Assembly: GCA_016204595.1 (NCBI GenBank)
Contig: JACQKJ010000059.1
Location: forward strand, 1-25,913
Direction: 5' to 3'
Source of the DNA: Candidatus Komeilibacteria bacterium
Lineage (GTDB): Bacteria; Patescibacteriota; Patescibacteriia; UBA1558; 2-01-FULL-52-15
DNA length: 25,913 nucleotides
A model generated the notes under the pieces. The model was given only the letters and a program-made list of their open reading frames with translations, ran no database searches and was not told the DNA's origin. The translations under genes were made by a program, and so were the position numbers. Position 1 is the stretch's first letter. Every line of letters starts with the position of its first letter. Of this stretch, positions 12,582 to 21,331 are shown piece after piece.

Positions 12582-14196
12582 GCTTGTCGGAGTCAAAAAC
12601 TTTTTCCAAAAACGAAGCGGTATCTAACCAACGCGGGATGGTGATGAGGCGATGCGCATTGACGATGACGTATGCTATACGCGCATCACTCAAAAACACC
12701 CGCTTCCGTTCCAAAGCGGTATCCGTATCCTGATCTGCAAAAAACCAGTCAACCTGTTGTTGCTTCAAAAGCAGATGCGGTGTCTGGTGGTCATGTCCGC
12801 GAAATACCGGTCGATTAAGCTGGCTCGTAAGGGTAAAGGCCAGTTTTTCGTCCGAGACAAGAAGCCCCTGTCCCGGCGAGCTCTCCTTCGCCAGAAAATC
12901 AATAACGCCTTGCTCTTCGGCAGTAACATAATAATATCCATAGCCGTAGACATTGGGAGCGAAATACAAATTAACGAAAAGAAAAAATACCAGTGAACTC
13001 AACACTGTTCCCCACAACAGCAGACCTGCGCCAATCTTTTTGACGATCGACCGGCCGAGGTGGCTATATATGCGTAAGAATCCAACAGATGCAATGAGCG
13101 CTAACGGTATGTGGAACCCGTTCGTAAACCTTCTGTTCAGATCAAGCGGAAGATACAGGAGGATCCAGACGACGATGGACCAGATGAGCAGCAACATCCA
13201 GAGCGGATTGTTCCGCTTGTCGCGCCATAGCTGCACCGCCCCCAAGAGCCACAACGGTATGAGCATCCCGTATCCCCAGAGGTAATTGCGAAGCGGAGGC
13301 GAATACACGAGATTCTGCTTCAGCCACTCGGCGATCACCGGCTCGGATGCGATGATGTGGACGTTATACAGCATCGCAAGCGTTCCTCCGGCAAGCACGA
13401 TCGCGGCTTTCAGCATCGGCCGCATGGAATTGGTCCTCCACAGCTCCCACACCGCCCAGCTTGCGAAGACGGCGGCAAGTATCGGGAGATCGTACGGATG
13501 CATGAGAATCAATAAAGCAACAAGTGCCGCGTTCACGATATCCCACCAATAGCTGCGCGCATCCTTATATTGCACGAGTAGGTAAGCGCTCAGGAGCATC
13601 AGTAGTTGGGAAAGAATAAAAAGCGGTGCCTGTGTGAAGTTCAAGAGCGTATTCCCTTCGGTCACGTAGATATCGCTCGGCAGAAATATGAACTTCTGAA
13701 TGCCATTGATCATACTGCCGATAATGGCATGCTTCGAAATATAGAGCCATCCCAAGCCGCCACTGAACAGCACGAATGCATACGCAGTCAGGGCGGACGC
13801 CGAAGTAGCACATATTTTTTGTATCACTACGGCGAGAAACCATAGAAACACCAACGTCAACACAATGCGGTACAGCTGGTATGAAAAATTGTTACTGACG
13901 CCCAAAATACGGGCGGTCTGGCCGATGATGAACCAATTGGGAGAGAGCAAAAGCCCACGCTGCGAATCGGTCGTGTGCAGATTCTTCATGAACAGAATGC
14001 CTTCCCGGCCTTGCTGTATCATGGACATATACACCAATTTATCCGCCGGCGCATACTGGTTGGCGCCCGTATACCGGTACTCGGGCGTCGCGCGAAGAGC
14101 GAAGTTCAGATACCCGAGGTTGGTGAGCAATAAGAATATGGTGCCAAGGAGCACATAGCCCGTCCAATTGGTTCGTGTAGGAGTTCGTTCAGTCAT
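12559..14196 (-). CDS. GT-C-like polytopic membrane protein, paralogue I
   Basis: A 545-residue protein with about a dozen membrane helices and a soluble C-terminal part. Near the N-terminus YRYTGANQYAPADKLVY (40-56) includes an acidic residue next to a membrane entry, in the place where GT-C enzymes keep a catalytic acid. Further shared blocks with the next gene (14230-15861) are GLLLSPNWFIIG, a GGLGWLY helix turn, PSDIYVTEGNT, LMHPYDLPIL and, in the C-terminal domain, GHDHQTPHLLLKQQQVDWFF. The pair clearly arose by duplication. The ATG at 14196 lies 33 nt after the upstream stop. The 3' end overlaps the DUF2079 gene tail to tail. Substrate unknown; transfer of a polyprenyl-linked sugar outside the membrane is inferred. 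Confidence 0.85.
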   Translation of the reverse strand: MTERTPTRTNWTGYVLLGTIFLLLTNLGYLNFALRATPEYRYTGANQYAPADKLVYMSMIQQGREGILFMKNLHTTDSQRGLLLSPNWFIIGQTARILGVSNNFSYQLYRIVLTLVFLWFLAVVIQKICATSASALTAYAFVLFSGGLGWLYISKHAIIGSMINGIQKFIFLPSDIYVTEGNTLLNFTQAPLFILSQLLMLLSAYLLVQYKDARSYWWDIVNAALVALLILMHPYDLPILAAVFASWAVWELWRTNSMRPMLKAAIVLAGGTLAMLYNVHIIASEPVIAEWLKQNLVYSPPLRNYLWGYGMLIPLWLLGAVQLWRDKRNNPLWMLLLIWSIVVWILLYLPLDLNRRFTNGFHIPLALIASVGFLRIYSHLGRSIVKKIGAGLLLWGTVLSSLVFFLFVNLYFAPNVYGYGYYYVTAEEQGVIDFLAKESSPGQGLLVSDEKLAFTLTSQLNRPVFRGHDHQTPHLLLKQQQVDWFFADQDTDTALERKRVFLSDARIAYVIVNAHRLITIPRWLDTASFLEKVFDSDKLRVYRVR

Positions 14197-14229
14197 AGCG
14201 CATGCAGCGTATCACACATAATATCCGAT

Positions 14230-15861
14230 TCATAACACCCGATACACATCGGCCGCTTCGTTCGAATATATCCGTTGCAAAAAAACGGCACTTGCAAGCC
14301 AGCTGACATCGGTCGTAAGGCTGGGCCGATAGACGATCAATGCGGTGATACCCGAAGAGCGTATGAATGCCTCTTTGTCGGCCTGAGCTTTTGGCCCGCT
14401 GTTGGTACCGAAGAACCATTGTGCGCTCTGCTGTTTGCTCAAAAAATTGACCGTCTGGTGGCCGTGACCGACATAGATCCGCGCCGGTGAATATGCCCCG
14501 CTCAGCATCGAGATGACCGGTTCATTGCTCAACACCACGTCGCGTTGAGTGAAGGAGCGGTTCACGGTCGTCAGCACGGTATCGATATAGGGATCAAGGT
14601 AGTATGCGTATTTCTCGGTAAGCGTGGGCGTATAGGTCGCGTAGATGATAAGACGCCATAACGTGCCCGAGAGGCCACACATGATGATGATGGAAATGAT
14701 AGCAGATCGCATTACGAACGATCGGACATTCTTGAGATATGCGTATAGACCATACACACCTATGATGGCGATAGGCACGAACCACGCGTTCGAGAGCCTG
14801 CGGTTGATCGGTAACGGGAGATACAAAAGCACCCACACGAGCACCGACCAGATCGCCATAAGGACTATCCATGGGTCTTTTTCGCGCGCGGCAAACACCC
14901 GATACATGCCGATAAGCCACAGGACAAAGAATATCCCGAGCGACCACATATACATGCCCGCCCGCGGTGAATACGTGATGTTCTGCTCCAGCCATCCCTT
15001 CAACGCCGGCTCGCTCTGGAACGACCACCACGTGTACGCGTACGCAAGCATGCTCCCCCCGAAAGCATAGAGACCGGTTCGTATCAGAGCCTGCTGTCGT
15101 GCCGTTACGATCCTCCATACGATGAATGAGCAGATAACTCCCAATAACACCATCGCGTCATACGGATGAATGATGATGAGCAGGAACGAAAGCACGCCAA
15201 GGAGCACATCGGTCCGGTGGCTCGGTCTGCGTAACGCCCGCATGAGCACATACAGACATGCCAGCAGCAGAATGTATGAAAGCATGAATAGCGGTGACTG
15301 CACGAAACTCGTGAAGGTATTCATTTCCGTGACGTAAATATCCGCGGGGGTGTTCTGGAAATAGTACATCCAATGGATGATCGGGTTCGAATCTTGAGGG
15401 TGCAGCTGCATATAGAACCATCCGAACCCCGAACCGAAAAGCACCGACGCATAAGTGACAATCCGATACGCCGGCGTCATCGGCAACTCCCGAACGATGC
15501 GATACAGGATCCAGACGAAGAGGGCCGCAAAAATGATCCGATAGATGTGGTATGCCGCCTCCATCGGGATACGGGTCATGGCCGCCGTCCCGCCGATGAG
15601 CCACCAGTGCGGAGAGAACAAGAGCGCACGTTGCGGTTCCGATGTCTGCGTATTGCGCATGAACAGATCTCCCTGCATGCCCTGCCGCAGCATCGAATAG
15701 TACACGAGCTTATCGCCAGTCGATTCGAGTCCTATCCCCGTATAGCGGTGTCCCTGCGGAGTGCGGACGAATAGGATCAGGAACCCGACGTTTATCGCGA
15801 GCAGAAAAAAAAGACCGATGATCCAATACGGCACGGTTTTCTGGGTGGTTTGCTGAAGCAT
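14230..15861 (-). CDS. GT-C-like polytopic membrane protein, paralogue II
   Basis: A 543-residue paralogue of 12559-14196 with the same order of motifs: HRYTGIGLESTGDKLVYYSM (38-57), RALLFSPHWWLIGG (78-91), SGFGWFYMQ, TPADIYVTEMNTF, IIHPYDAMVLLG and the C-terminal GHGHQTVNFLSKQQSAQWFF. The GHxHQT...KQQ...WFF block is the most conserved stretch of the soluble domain and may be functional. I chose the ATG at 15861; a TTG at 15894 in the same frame has no support. A -10 box (TACAAT, 15871-15876) lies 9 nt before this ATG, inside the spacer after the previous gene, which would give a nearly leaderless mRNA. Confidence 0.85.
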   Translation of the reverse strand: MLQQTTQKTVPYWIIGLFFLLAINVGFLILFVRTPQGHRYTGIGLESTGDKLVYYSMLRQGMQGDLFMRNTQTSEPQRALLFSPHWWLIGGTAAMTRIPMEAAYHIYRIIFAALFVWILYRIVRELPMTPAYRIVTYASVLFGSGFGWFYMQLHPQDSNPIIHWMYYFQNTPADIYVTEMNTFTSFVQSPLFMLSYILLLACLYVLMRALRRPSHRTDVLLGVLSFLLIIIHPYDAMVLLGVICSFIVWRIVTARQQALIRTGLYAFGGSMLAYAYTWWSFQSEPALKGWLEQNITYSPRAGMYMWSLGIFFVLWLIGMYRVFAAREKDPWIVLMAIWSVLVWVLLYLPLPINRRLSNAWFVPIAIIGVYGLYAYLKNVRSFVMRSAIISIIIMCGLSGTLWRLIIYATYTPTLTEKYAYYLDPYIDTVLTTVNRSFTQRDVVLSNEPVISMLSGAYSPARIYVGHGHQTVNFLSKQQSAQWFFGTNSGPKAQADKEAFIRSSGITALIVYRPSLTTDVSWLASAVFLQRIYSNEAADVYRVL

Positions 15862-15870
15862 ACGGTATCT

Positions 15871-15899
15871 ATTGTAAACGAAAGTGCTAACCAACGCTA
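15871..15899 (-). promoter_or_regulatory. Possible internal promoter before paralogue II
   Basis: TACAAT (15871-15876) on the minus strand with a poor -35 (TAGCGT, 15894-15899). Expected start about 3 nt before the ATG. Confidence 0.3.
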
Positions 15900-18086
15900 C
15901 AGCGAGGGGATTGCGTACAGTTTCCAGCTCTTTTCTTCATGCGTGACCGGAAGCATGTCAGTTACCGCAATCAATCTGGCCAACAACAGCGTGAGCGTCG
16001 GGCACGCAGTGCGGCCGCAGATCTGCTCGCGCTTATAGCGCAAAGCTTCGTTATCGACATAGATGTGGGTTATATGCTGCTCACGAAGGCGCTGTATCGT
16101 CTCTTCCGGCGTCTGGGTTTCGGCGACCGACTGAACCCAAAATTCCAAGAATAAATTCTCGACCACATGGATATTATTCTGCGGGATAAGCGCCGGCGCG
16201 ATCGGTCCGAACGGCAGGATAACGTAGGAGGGATCCGCTGCGGCGAGCGTCAAGGCCGCATATGCTTCGATGCTTCCGGCCGTTGAGAATTGTAAGGTCC
16301 CTTCACTCGGCCGCGGAGCGAAAAATGTAGCAGCTTGTATCAGGCGGCTTGTCGGAATGGTCAGCAAGAGCATAAGGACCGCCGTAAGTGCGAGGAAACT
16401 ACGCACACGAGGCCCGCGTACCTCACTCCAATACTGCCCAAGTATGGCCGCCAGCAGCGGGGAAATATATATGATATACCATATGCCCGCCGGCGCCACC
16501 CTGTACCATAGGGCAACGGTCGGAACGACAAATAGAATAAGATATATGAATCCTTTTCGCGGACGATACCATACTGCAAGCGGCAGCAATAACGCCAATA
16601 GTGCCCCGATACGGTTGTTCGGATACGGGGAGGCGTTGGTGACGACGGCAGCGAAATTATGCCAGATATCGTTCGAAATGTATCCGATGATATTGTGGGT
16701 TACCGGAACTGTTTCGGACTCAAGATATTTGTAAAGCGCTGCGGCACGGGGCCCATACGTCGTTATGATCCCCGATATCGAGAAAGGATAGAGCACATTG
16801 CCATATCTTGCGACAAGTCGGATGCCCCATGCCGCATACATAAGCATCCCTGCGCCTGCAAAAAGCAGGATGTCCCGTACACGCGTATTAAGCGGCTGTT
16901 TCCGGTCCGCGACGATGAACACTAATATGAGTCCAGGCAGCGCGAGGAGGGTGGTGTATTTTATGGCAACGGCGCAACCAAGGAGAACACCGGCAAGCAC
17001 AGCCCAGGCAGCGCGCCGTTCCATGAAAAAATGAGCCATGAAGATGCAGGCCCATAGAAAAATGAGTGCGAGCAAGATCTCCGACTTGACCGATACGGCT
17101 AAAAAGAATATGAGCTCGATCGTGCAGAGTACGACACAGGACAGTACCGCGGCCTTCTCTGAAAAATATTTCTTGACCGCGTACCACTGACTGCACAGTA
17201 ATGCAATAAAAAGAAATGCATTGATATAGGTAAGGTAGGATGCGCCGATCACGATAATGGGTATGTAGAGAAAACTGCTCGCAAGCGCGGCATTATTGAG
17301 CGCATCATAGGGGAACGCGACCATGCCCCCGTTCGCCACAAAAAGCTGCGGCACGTTGTAATAGGTGCGTAGCGAATCTCCGTCAAACGGCATATAGTAC
17401 GCATTGCTGATAAAAAGGGCTGCTCCAAAAACAAACGCCAGCAGAAGTATGGTCCCCGCGTTCGTCAATCGGAACGAGCGTATGGCGGTTGTGACCGCGA
17501 GACGGGAACAAAGGTGTCGCAGAAGGGAGGGGAACGAAGGAAGACCAAGGATTATGAAGAAGATACAAAATACGACGACCGAAGTTACGGACACGAGGTG
17601 CAAAAGCGTAACGCCATAAAAAAATACAATGGTACCGACTACCCCCAGAACGATCGATGCGAGAAGGTCTCCGGCAGTGTCGGGAATCCCCACCCCAATT
17701 AATTTCAAGATGCGGTGTCCAAAAACATAGCACACGACGGCAAACAAACCATACACGCATAGTATTATGAACACATGCCCTGCGAGCGCAGCATACGAAA
17801 ATATGTCAACCGGATACTGATAGAAGAGCAGGATGCCGCCGGAGACAAATACGATAGAAGCCCAGAACAGCGGCGGAAGCGCCCATACGGGTATCTGCAC
17901 ACTCGTCCGGATAGAGGTTGCGGTGATTCTAAGAAGTCCAATTAGTGCCACAATGGTGATGAATAGGGTTAAAAAAATAATCAAATCCGCCGGCGTGTGA
18001 AGATATAAATTCTTGAGAGAAAACGTAAAAACGATCACGCCAAGTGTGGCTGCGAGATACCGAACGAATTTCCAGAACATGTTCAT
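15897..18086 (-). CDS. Large GT-C-like polytopic membrane protein, paralogue of the left-edge gene
   Basis: A 729-residue protein (from the ATG at 18086; another ATG at 18080 and a TTG at 18101 are possible) with many membrane helices. A loop at about 240-285 reads DGDSLRTYYNVPQLFV and then FPYDALNN, matching the DDLRTYY loop of the protein at 1-1633; KYTTLLALPG and NVLYPFSISG also correspond. The C-terminal ~200 residues form a soluble domain ending in RREQ-like and IPSL segments. The acidic loop and fold suggest a GT-C glycosyltransferase. The gene starts 65 nt after the upstream GT2 gene, past a weak terminator. The first ~100 residues are extra helices shared in style, not in obvious sequence, with the paralogue. 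Confidence 0.85.
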   Translation of the reverse strand: MNMFWKFVRYLAATLGVIVFTFSLKNLYLHTPADLIIFLTLFITIVALIGLLRITATSIRTSVQIPVWALPPLFWASIVFVSGGILLFYQYPVDIFSYAALAGHVFIILCVYGLFAVVCYVFGHRILKLIGVGIPDTAGDLLASIVLGVVGTIVFFYGVTLLHLVSVTSVVVFCIFFIILGLPSFPSLLRHLCSRLAVTTAIRSFRLTNAGTILLLAFVFGAALFISNAYYMPFDGDSLRTYYNVPQLFVANGGMVAFPYDALNNAALASSFLYIPIIVIGASYLTYINAFLFIALLCSQWYAVKKYFSEKAAVLSCVVLCTIELIFFLAVSVKSEILLALIFLWACIFMAHFFMERRAAWAVLAGVLLGCAVAIKYTTLLALPGLILVFIVADRKQPLNTRVRDILLFAGAGMLMYAAWGIRLVARYGNVLYPFSISGIITTYGPRAAALYKYLESETVPVTHNIIGYISNDIWHNFAAVVTNASPYPNNRIGALLALLLPLAVWYRPRKGFIYLILFVVPTVALWYRVAPAGIWYIIYISPLLAAILGQYWSEVRGPRVRSFLALTAVLMLLLTIPTSRLIQAATFFAPRPSEGTLQFSTAGSIEAYAALTLAAADPSYVILPFGPIAPALIPQNNIHVVENLFLEFWVQSVAETQTPEETIQRLREQHITHIYVDNEALRYKREQICGRTACPTLTLLLARLIAVTDMLPVTHEEKSWKLYAIPSL

Positions 18087-18102
18087 GTTATGCGGTTGCA
18101 AA

Positions 18103-18130
18103 AATAAAAAGCCACATTAAATAGGTGGGC
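18103..18130 (-). terminator. Weak terminator after the rhamnosyltransferase-like gene
   Basis: On the minus strand GCCCAC and GTGGC form a short stem followed by TTTTTATTTTT. It is small but has a convincing T run and lies 21 nt after the stop at 18152. Confidence 0.45.
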
Positions 18131-18151
18131 AGCTCAAATCGGATGATTCTT

Positions 18152-18997
18152 TCATATCGGCGCGCGCGCTCCTCGAATAAACTCTTTCAAACATCCGAGA
18201 TGGCGGTTATGTATGATAACTATGAGCCCGAGTGTCAGTAAACTCACCCACCTGACGAATAGCGCATAATGATATTTTTTAAGCAAGTAACCCGTATTCC
18301 GCGCTCGATAGTACTGTTTTATGCAACTCCCCCTGGTGGAAGCTGAGTGCTTGTGATAGATAGAAGACCTGCCGTCAACGATAAGTTGGTAACCGGCACT
18401 GCGGGCACGGAAAGAATAATCAACGTCCTCCGCATATGCAAAGAAATGGTCGTCAAAATAACCCACCTCATTAAGAGCACGGATCGGCATCAGCCAACAG
18501 CAACCGGACAAAAAATCAGGGCGATACATCTTTGTGTATTCACCTGCATTCTTATTCTTATGCCAACTACGACCACCATGAAAAATACTGAATTTTCCGC
18601 CGGTGTTCTGTAGTTTTCGTGATTTATAAAAAATTATTTTAGGGCCGATAATACACTTATCATATCGACGAGCCGTATGCAACAATAAATCAAGGAAATC
18701 TTTTTCTACAACTGTATCATTATTCAGAATCAGAACATAATCGGTCTGTCTTTCTAAAGCCCATCGGAAGCCCTGATTATTTGCGCCGGTAAATCCCCTG
18801 TTCCATGCGTTTCGAAATGTGCTAATGTCGGGAAACTCTTTTTTGAGCTTCATTATCTCCGTGCGATCGGTCGAATAGTTATCAATGACAAGGACGTCGA
18901 TTTTCGAATCGGTCCTGCATTGCGTTAACGAACGCAAACATTCTCTAGTGTCCTCGTACCCGTTCCAGTTAATAATGATTACCGCTATTCGTGTCAT
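18152..18997 (-). CDS. Family 2 glycosyltransferase, rhamnosyltransferase (WbbL)-like
   Basis: A 281-residue GT-A enzyme that would add a deoxyhexose such as rhamnose to a growing glycan at the inner membrane face. Motifs: IIINWNGYEDTRECLRSL (7-24), VIDNYSTD (37-44), NRGFTGANNQG (66-76), LNNDT in place of DxD (91-95), SGCCWLMP (164-171) and FAYAEDVDYSFR (186-197), the last holding the catalytic-type acidic residues. The C-terminal ~35 residues include a hydrophobic stretch. It has its own promoter (19035-19063) and seems more AT-rich than the flanking genes, so it may have been acquired separately; this is an impression from reading. The ATG at 18997 follows AAAGA. Confidence 0.9.
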   Translation of the reverse strand: MTRIAVIIINWNGYEDTRECLRSLTQCRTDSKIDVLVIDNYSTDRTEIMKLKKEFPDISTFRNAWNRGFTGANNQGFRWALERQTDYVLILNNDTVVEKDFLDLLLHTARRYDKCIIGPKIIFYKSRKLQNTGGKFSIFHGGRSWHKNKNAGEYTKMYRPDFLSGCCWLMPIRALNEVGYFDDHFFAYAEDVDYSFRARSAGYQLIVDGRSSIYHKHSASTRGSCIKQYYRARNTGYLLKKYHYALFVRWVSLLTLGLIVIIHNRHLGCLKEFIRGARAPI

Positions 18998-19034
18998 TTC
19001 TTTACAAGAATACTTCAGCGCTCACTTTGACGAT

Positions 19035-19063
19035 ACTATAACACGAGGGGTAGGCGGTATCAA
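19035..19063 (-). promoter_or_regulatory. Sigma70-type promoter of the rhamnosyltransferase-like gene
   Basis: TTGATA (19058-19063) and TATAGT (19035-19040) on the minus strand at 17-nt spacing, giving a leader of about 30 nt. The rest of the 170-nt gap 18998-19167 shows nothing else. Confidence 0.7.
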
Positions 19064-19167
19064 ACGGCGCTGCTTGTTTCGATCACCGATGGAAAATCGC
19101 TTCACATAATTTTCTTCGTGCAACCCCTGTAATATTTTTTTGATGCTCTGGCGTCTGCCATACAATT

Positions 19168-20373
19168 TTATATAGTATGTTGCCCAGTACTATCAGCTTT
19201 CGCTGCAACCTCGCGATATACAGTGAGGTATTGGGTCGCCACAGATCGCCATCCATAACGCGCTTCAAGTTCTTCTCGCTCCCCCGGCTCCGGTCCGGTG
19301 CCATGCTCTAAAGATTCGTTGATGACCGTTGCCATTTGCACTGGTCCGGCTCCGAGCGAGAACGTATGGATGGCATTGTTCGAAAGATGCGGGATGATAC
19401 CGACAGGCGTCGTGACTATAGGCAAGCCCGCGCTTAATGCCTCCAAAAAGATCAGCCCGAAGCCTTCCGAGCTCGACGCGGCCACCAGCACATCTGCAGC
19501 AGCATAGAATACAGCGAGTTCTTGCGCCGGCATGCTCCCCAAAAAATGGATCCGCCCCGGGCGGTCCGATCTGGCAGCTTGCGATTCGTACTGTTTCCGG
19601 AACGGTCCGTCCCCTATGATCAAGAGCGTTGCTTCAGAGTTATGCTTCCATACCTCCGGCATGGCATCGATGACCTTGTCCAGATTTTTTGCCGGGACAA
19701 GCCTCCCGACAAAAAGAAGAATAGGCCCTCGGTCATAAGTCTCACGAACGACCTCAACCTCCTCTTGGGGTGGTCGGATAGGATCGAATCCCATCGAAAT
19801 AATTTTCAGATTTTTGTGTCCGCTAAAAAGCCGGTTCTCCGCAAGAGAAGGCGAAACCACAATGACCGCATTAATTACTTTCATAGTCCAACGGTGGATC
19901 GCCCTAAAAAAAGCACCTCGCAGGACATTCACGTCGCTACCGTGAACAGTACAGACGATCCTGACCGAGGGTCGTATGAATCGCTTATAGAATGCGGCGA
20001 TACATCCCTGCGGGAACAGCCAATGCGCATGGATGATAGCAGCGGGTTCGCGCCGCATCTCTTGCCTAAGGGCGAAAAATTCGGCAATTAAAAAAATCGG
20101 TACTTGCGCCATAAGCCACGGATATCGTATCAACTGATCTCGTATGGAGCTTTGGGTCAAGAGTTGTCCTTTGCGTATCGGCCAATACCGGAATCGGCGC
20201 ACTGGTATACCCCCAAATCGATGTTCATATGGACTATCAGCGACTTCCGGAGCAAGCACGGAAATCTGGTAGTCCGGATCGCGCGATACTTCTTCCGCTA
20301 GACGTTTCACAAAAGCGCTCGACACATCCACACGATTTAGCGGAAAGGAGGAGGTAAAAAACAGGACACGCAT
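19168..20373 (-). CDS. Family 4 glycosyltransferase (GT-B fold)
   Basis: A 401-residue retaining glycosyltransferase of group 1. The N-terminal domain has HAHWLFPQG (115-123) and CTVHGSDVNVL (141-151), and the C-terminal domain has FVGRLVPAKN (221-230), GDGP (254-257), FLGSMP (277-282) and the donor-binding EX7E motif as EGFGLIFLE (303-311). This architecture is typical of mannosyl- or glucosyltransferases acting on lipid-linked acceptors. The ATG at 20373 is 5 nt after the stop of the upstream GT2, so the genes are co-transcribed. Donor and acceptor sugars cannot be read from the sequence. Confidence 0.94.
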   Translation of the reverse strand: MRVLFFTSSFPLNRVDVSSAFVKRLAEEVSRDPDYQISVLAPEVADSPYEHRFGGIPVRRFRYWPIRKGQLLTQSSIRDQLIRYPWLMAQVPIFLIAEFFALRQEMRREPAAIIHAHWLFPQGCIAAFYKRFIRPSVRIVCTVHGSDVNVLRGAFFRAIHRWTMKVINAVIVVSPSLAENRLFSGHKNLKIISMGFDPIRPPQEEVEVVRETYDRGPILLFVGRLVPAKNLDKVIDAMPEVWKHNSEATLLIIGDGPFRKQYESQAARSDRPGRIHFLGSMPAQELAVFYAAADVLVAASSSEGFGLIFLEALSAGLPIVTTPVGIIPHLSNNAIHTFSLGAGPVQMATVINESLEHGTGPEPGEREELEARYGWRSVATQYLTVYREVAAKADSTGQHTI

Positions 20374-20378
20374 AGTGC

Positions 20379-21329
20379 CTACTGATAGCGCATCTTCTTG
20401 ATAAGATAGAGACTTTCCTCCTGCTCGCTGCGTATGCGATTCAACATTTCCGCGACCAGACCTATGAATATGATGGTTAGCCCTAGAAAATTACAGAACG
20501 CTCCGGCAAAACCGATGATTTTGTACGGGGAAAAACTGCCGGTAAAAAAATAATACTGCAGCAGCCATCCGTCAAGGACCAGTCCGACCACGAACAGCAT
20601 CCCGCCGACATAACCAAAAAAAGCAAGCGGCCGGTAATCCCTTATCGTGCGCATAAGGATGCCAAAGACCCGAAAACCGTACCACCACAAATTGGAACTG
20701 ATGGTCGATTCCCGATCCTCAAAATATTTCACGGTGACGGGAACTTCGACGCAGCGCAGTCCCTTGAACAGCAGATCCAGGATAACTTCCTGCGTATAGG
20801 TGAAGGAGCCGTTCAGCGTGGTCCTCAGAAGCGCCTCCCGACCGTATGCACGGAAACCGCAGGCCACGTCGCGTATCGTGGTGCGTGTTACCCGGCTCAT
20901 GAACCTGGCAAGCATACGATTGCCCCAAACTTTCGCCACGGGCATATCTTTGGGGATACCGTGCAAGAAGCGTGAGCCAAGCGCAAAATCCGCAGTGCCG
21001 GCAAGCACCGGAGCGGCGACGCGCGGAATATCCTCAACTGAAAACTGCCCGTCTGCATCAAAAAAGATCATACACGTTACGCGCTCTTGTAAGCAGTAGT
21101 CAACGGCCGTCCGGAAGGTGTGACCCAGACCCCGATTACGCCCGTGCTGCAGCAGTATGATGTTTGCGAACGATCGAACGGTAGACGCGGTGTCGTCAGT
21201 TGAACCGTCATCAATAACCACGACACGCATATCGCGCACCCCCGGATGCGCGGTCAGTGATTCCAGAACCGGCTGAATATGTTTCGCTTCATTGTATGCC
21301 GGAAGAATGACGGCAACGCGTGTCTCCAT
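20379..21329 (-). CDS. Family 2 glycosyltransferase with two C-terminal membrane helices (DPM/ArnC-like)
   Basis: A 316-residue enzyme expected to load a sugar onto polyprenyl phosphate. Catalytic-domain motifs are LPAYNE (9-14), DDGSTDD (40-46), FDADGQ (90-95), GSRF (118-121) and RDVACGFRAY (153-162). Two hydrophobic segments (about 236-260 and 272-293) anchor it, with a charged tail after them. The equivalent enzyme at 2350-3111 lacks these helices. The start is 2 nt after the stop of the STT3-like gene. Its product is a plausible donor for the neighbouring GT-C proteins, an inference from known polyprenyl-phosphate pathways. Confidence 0.93.
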   Translation of the reverse strand: METRVAVILPAYNEAKHIQPVLESLTAHPGVRDMRVVVIDDGSTDDTASTVRSFANIILLQHGRNRGLGHTFRTAVDYCLQERVTCMIFFDADGQFSVEDIPRVAAPVLAGTADFALGSRFLHGIPKDMPVAKVWGNRMLARFMSRVTRTTIRDVACGFRAYGREALLRTTLNGSFTYTQEVILDLLFKGLRCVEVPVTVKYFEDRESTISSNLWWYGFRVFGILMRTIRDYRPLAFFGYVGGMLFVVGLVLDGWLLQYYFFTGSFSPYKIIGFAGAFCNFLGLTIIFIGLVAEMLNRIRSEQEESLYLIKKMRYQ

Positions 21330-21331
21330 AG

